NCBI GenBank assembly: GCA_934130485.1
Contig: CAKOYE010000055.1
Span: 1 to 5,778 of the forward strand
Source: an uncultured Bacilli bacterium
GTDB lineage: Bacteria > Bacillota_I > Bacilli_A > RF39 > UBA660
Length of the DNA: 5,778 bases
Reading direction: 5' to 3'
The position numbers and the translations under genes are program-made. Shown in pieces: positions 5,764 through 5,778 of this stretch; within the stretch, counting starts at the first letter, position 1; each line of letters starts with the position of its first letter. The notes beneath the pieces are model-generated. The model saw only the letters and a program-made list of their open reading frames with translations, searched no databases and had not been told where the DNA came from.

Positions 5764-5778
5764 AAGGGATGATGAAAA
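5764..5778 (+). other. Possible ribosome binding site or start of a next gene, cut by the window edge
   Basis: AAGGG (5764-5768) is followed directly by two in-frame ATG codons at 5769 and 5772. Spacing of 0 or 3 bases is short for either, so the real start may lie just beyond the window, with AAGGGATGAT acting as an imperfect match to AAGGAGGTGAT. In several Bacillota whiA is followed by crh or another small gene, but too few bases are present to name anything. Confidence 0.3.

Noticed and set aside
5742..5766. Promoter-like TTGATA ... TATAAG after whiA
   Set aside because: The spacing is only about 14 bases and the -10 would run into the AAGGG site, so it is not a credible promoter on this evidence.

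Overview
This window is an ordinary but informative stretch of an AT-rich bacterial chromosome (by eye roughly a quarter to 30 percent G+C), with all genes on the plus strand. The gene set (UvrB, a YvlD-type membrane protein, Lgt, a TrxB-like flavoprotein, YvcK, WhiA) and the use of AGGAG-type ribosome binding sites point to a low-GC Bacillota, perhaps a host-associated lineage of Bacilli/Erysipelotrichia or an AT-rich Clostridia relative. The sequence alone does not settle the class. Tryptophan is encoded by TGG, and lgt and the trxB-like gene both end with TGA at the expected family length, so the standard bacterial code fits and a Mycoplasma-type code is not needed.

Layout: positions 1-1506 hold the 3' three quarters of uvrB, whose start lies before the window. 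A very A/T-rich 190-base gap follows. It contains an imperfect inverted repeat and, at its downstream end, a good extended -10 promoter lying almost on top of the next ribosome binding site. From 1697 onward five genes form one tightly packed transcription unit: a YvlD-family membrane protein, lgt, a trxB-like gene, yvcK and whiA. Neighbouring genes overlap by 1, 17 and 4 bases and are then separated by 6 bases. The window ends 39 bases after whiA, at what may be the ribosome binding site or start of another gene.

Functionally, uvrB is DNA repair. The downstream unit is centred on the cell envelope and growth: Lgt lipidates prolipoproteins, YvcK links central carbon metabolism to cell-wall synthesis, and WhiA is a DNA-binding protein tied to division and chromosome segregation. 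The order is a condensed version of the Bacillota neighbourhood uvrB-uvrA ... yvlD-hprK-lgt ... trxB ... rapZ-yvcK-whiA; uvrA, hprK and rapZ are missing from their usual slots.

The most noteworthy observation is in the trxB-like gene. Its FAD-binding parts and redox CxxC are intact, but both NADPH-recognition motifs are destroyed (GGGDSA-type to GNDYKV, HRRDKxR-type to CEKDKxE). It is therefore probably not a conventional NADPH-thioredoxin reductase and may take electrons from another donor such as ferredoxin. I saw no mobile element, CRISPR array, RNA gene or clearly novel multi-gene system.
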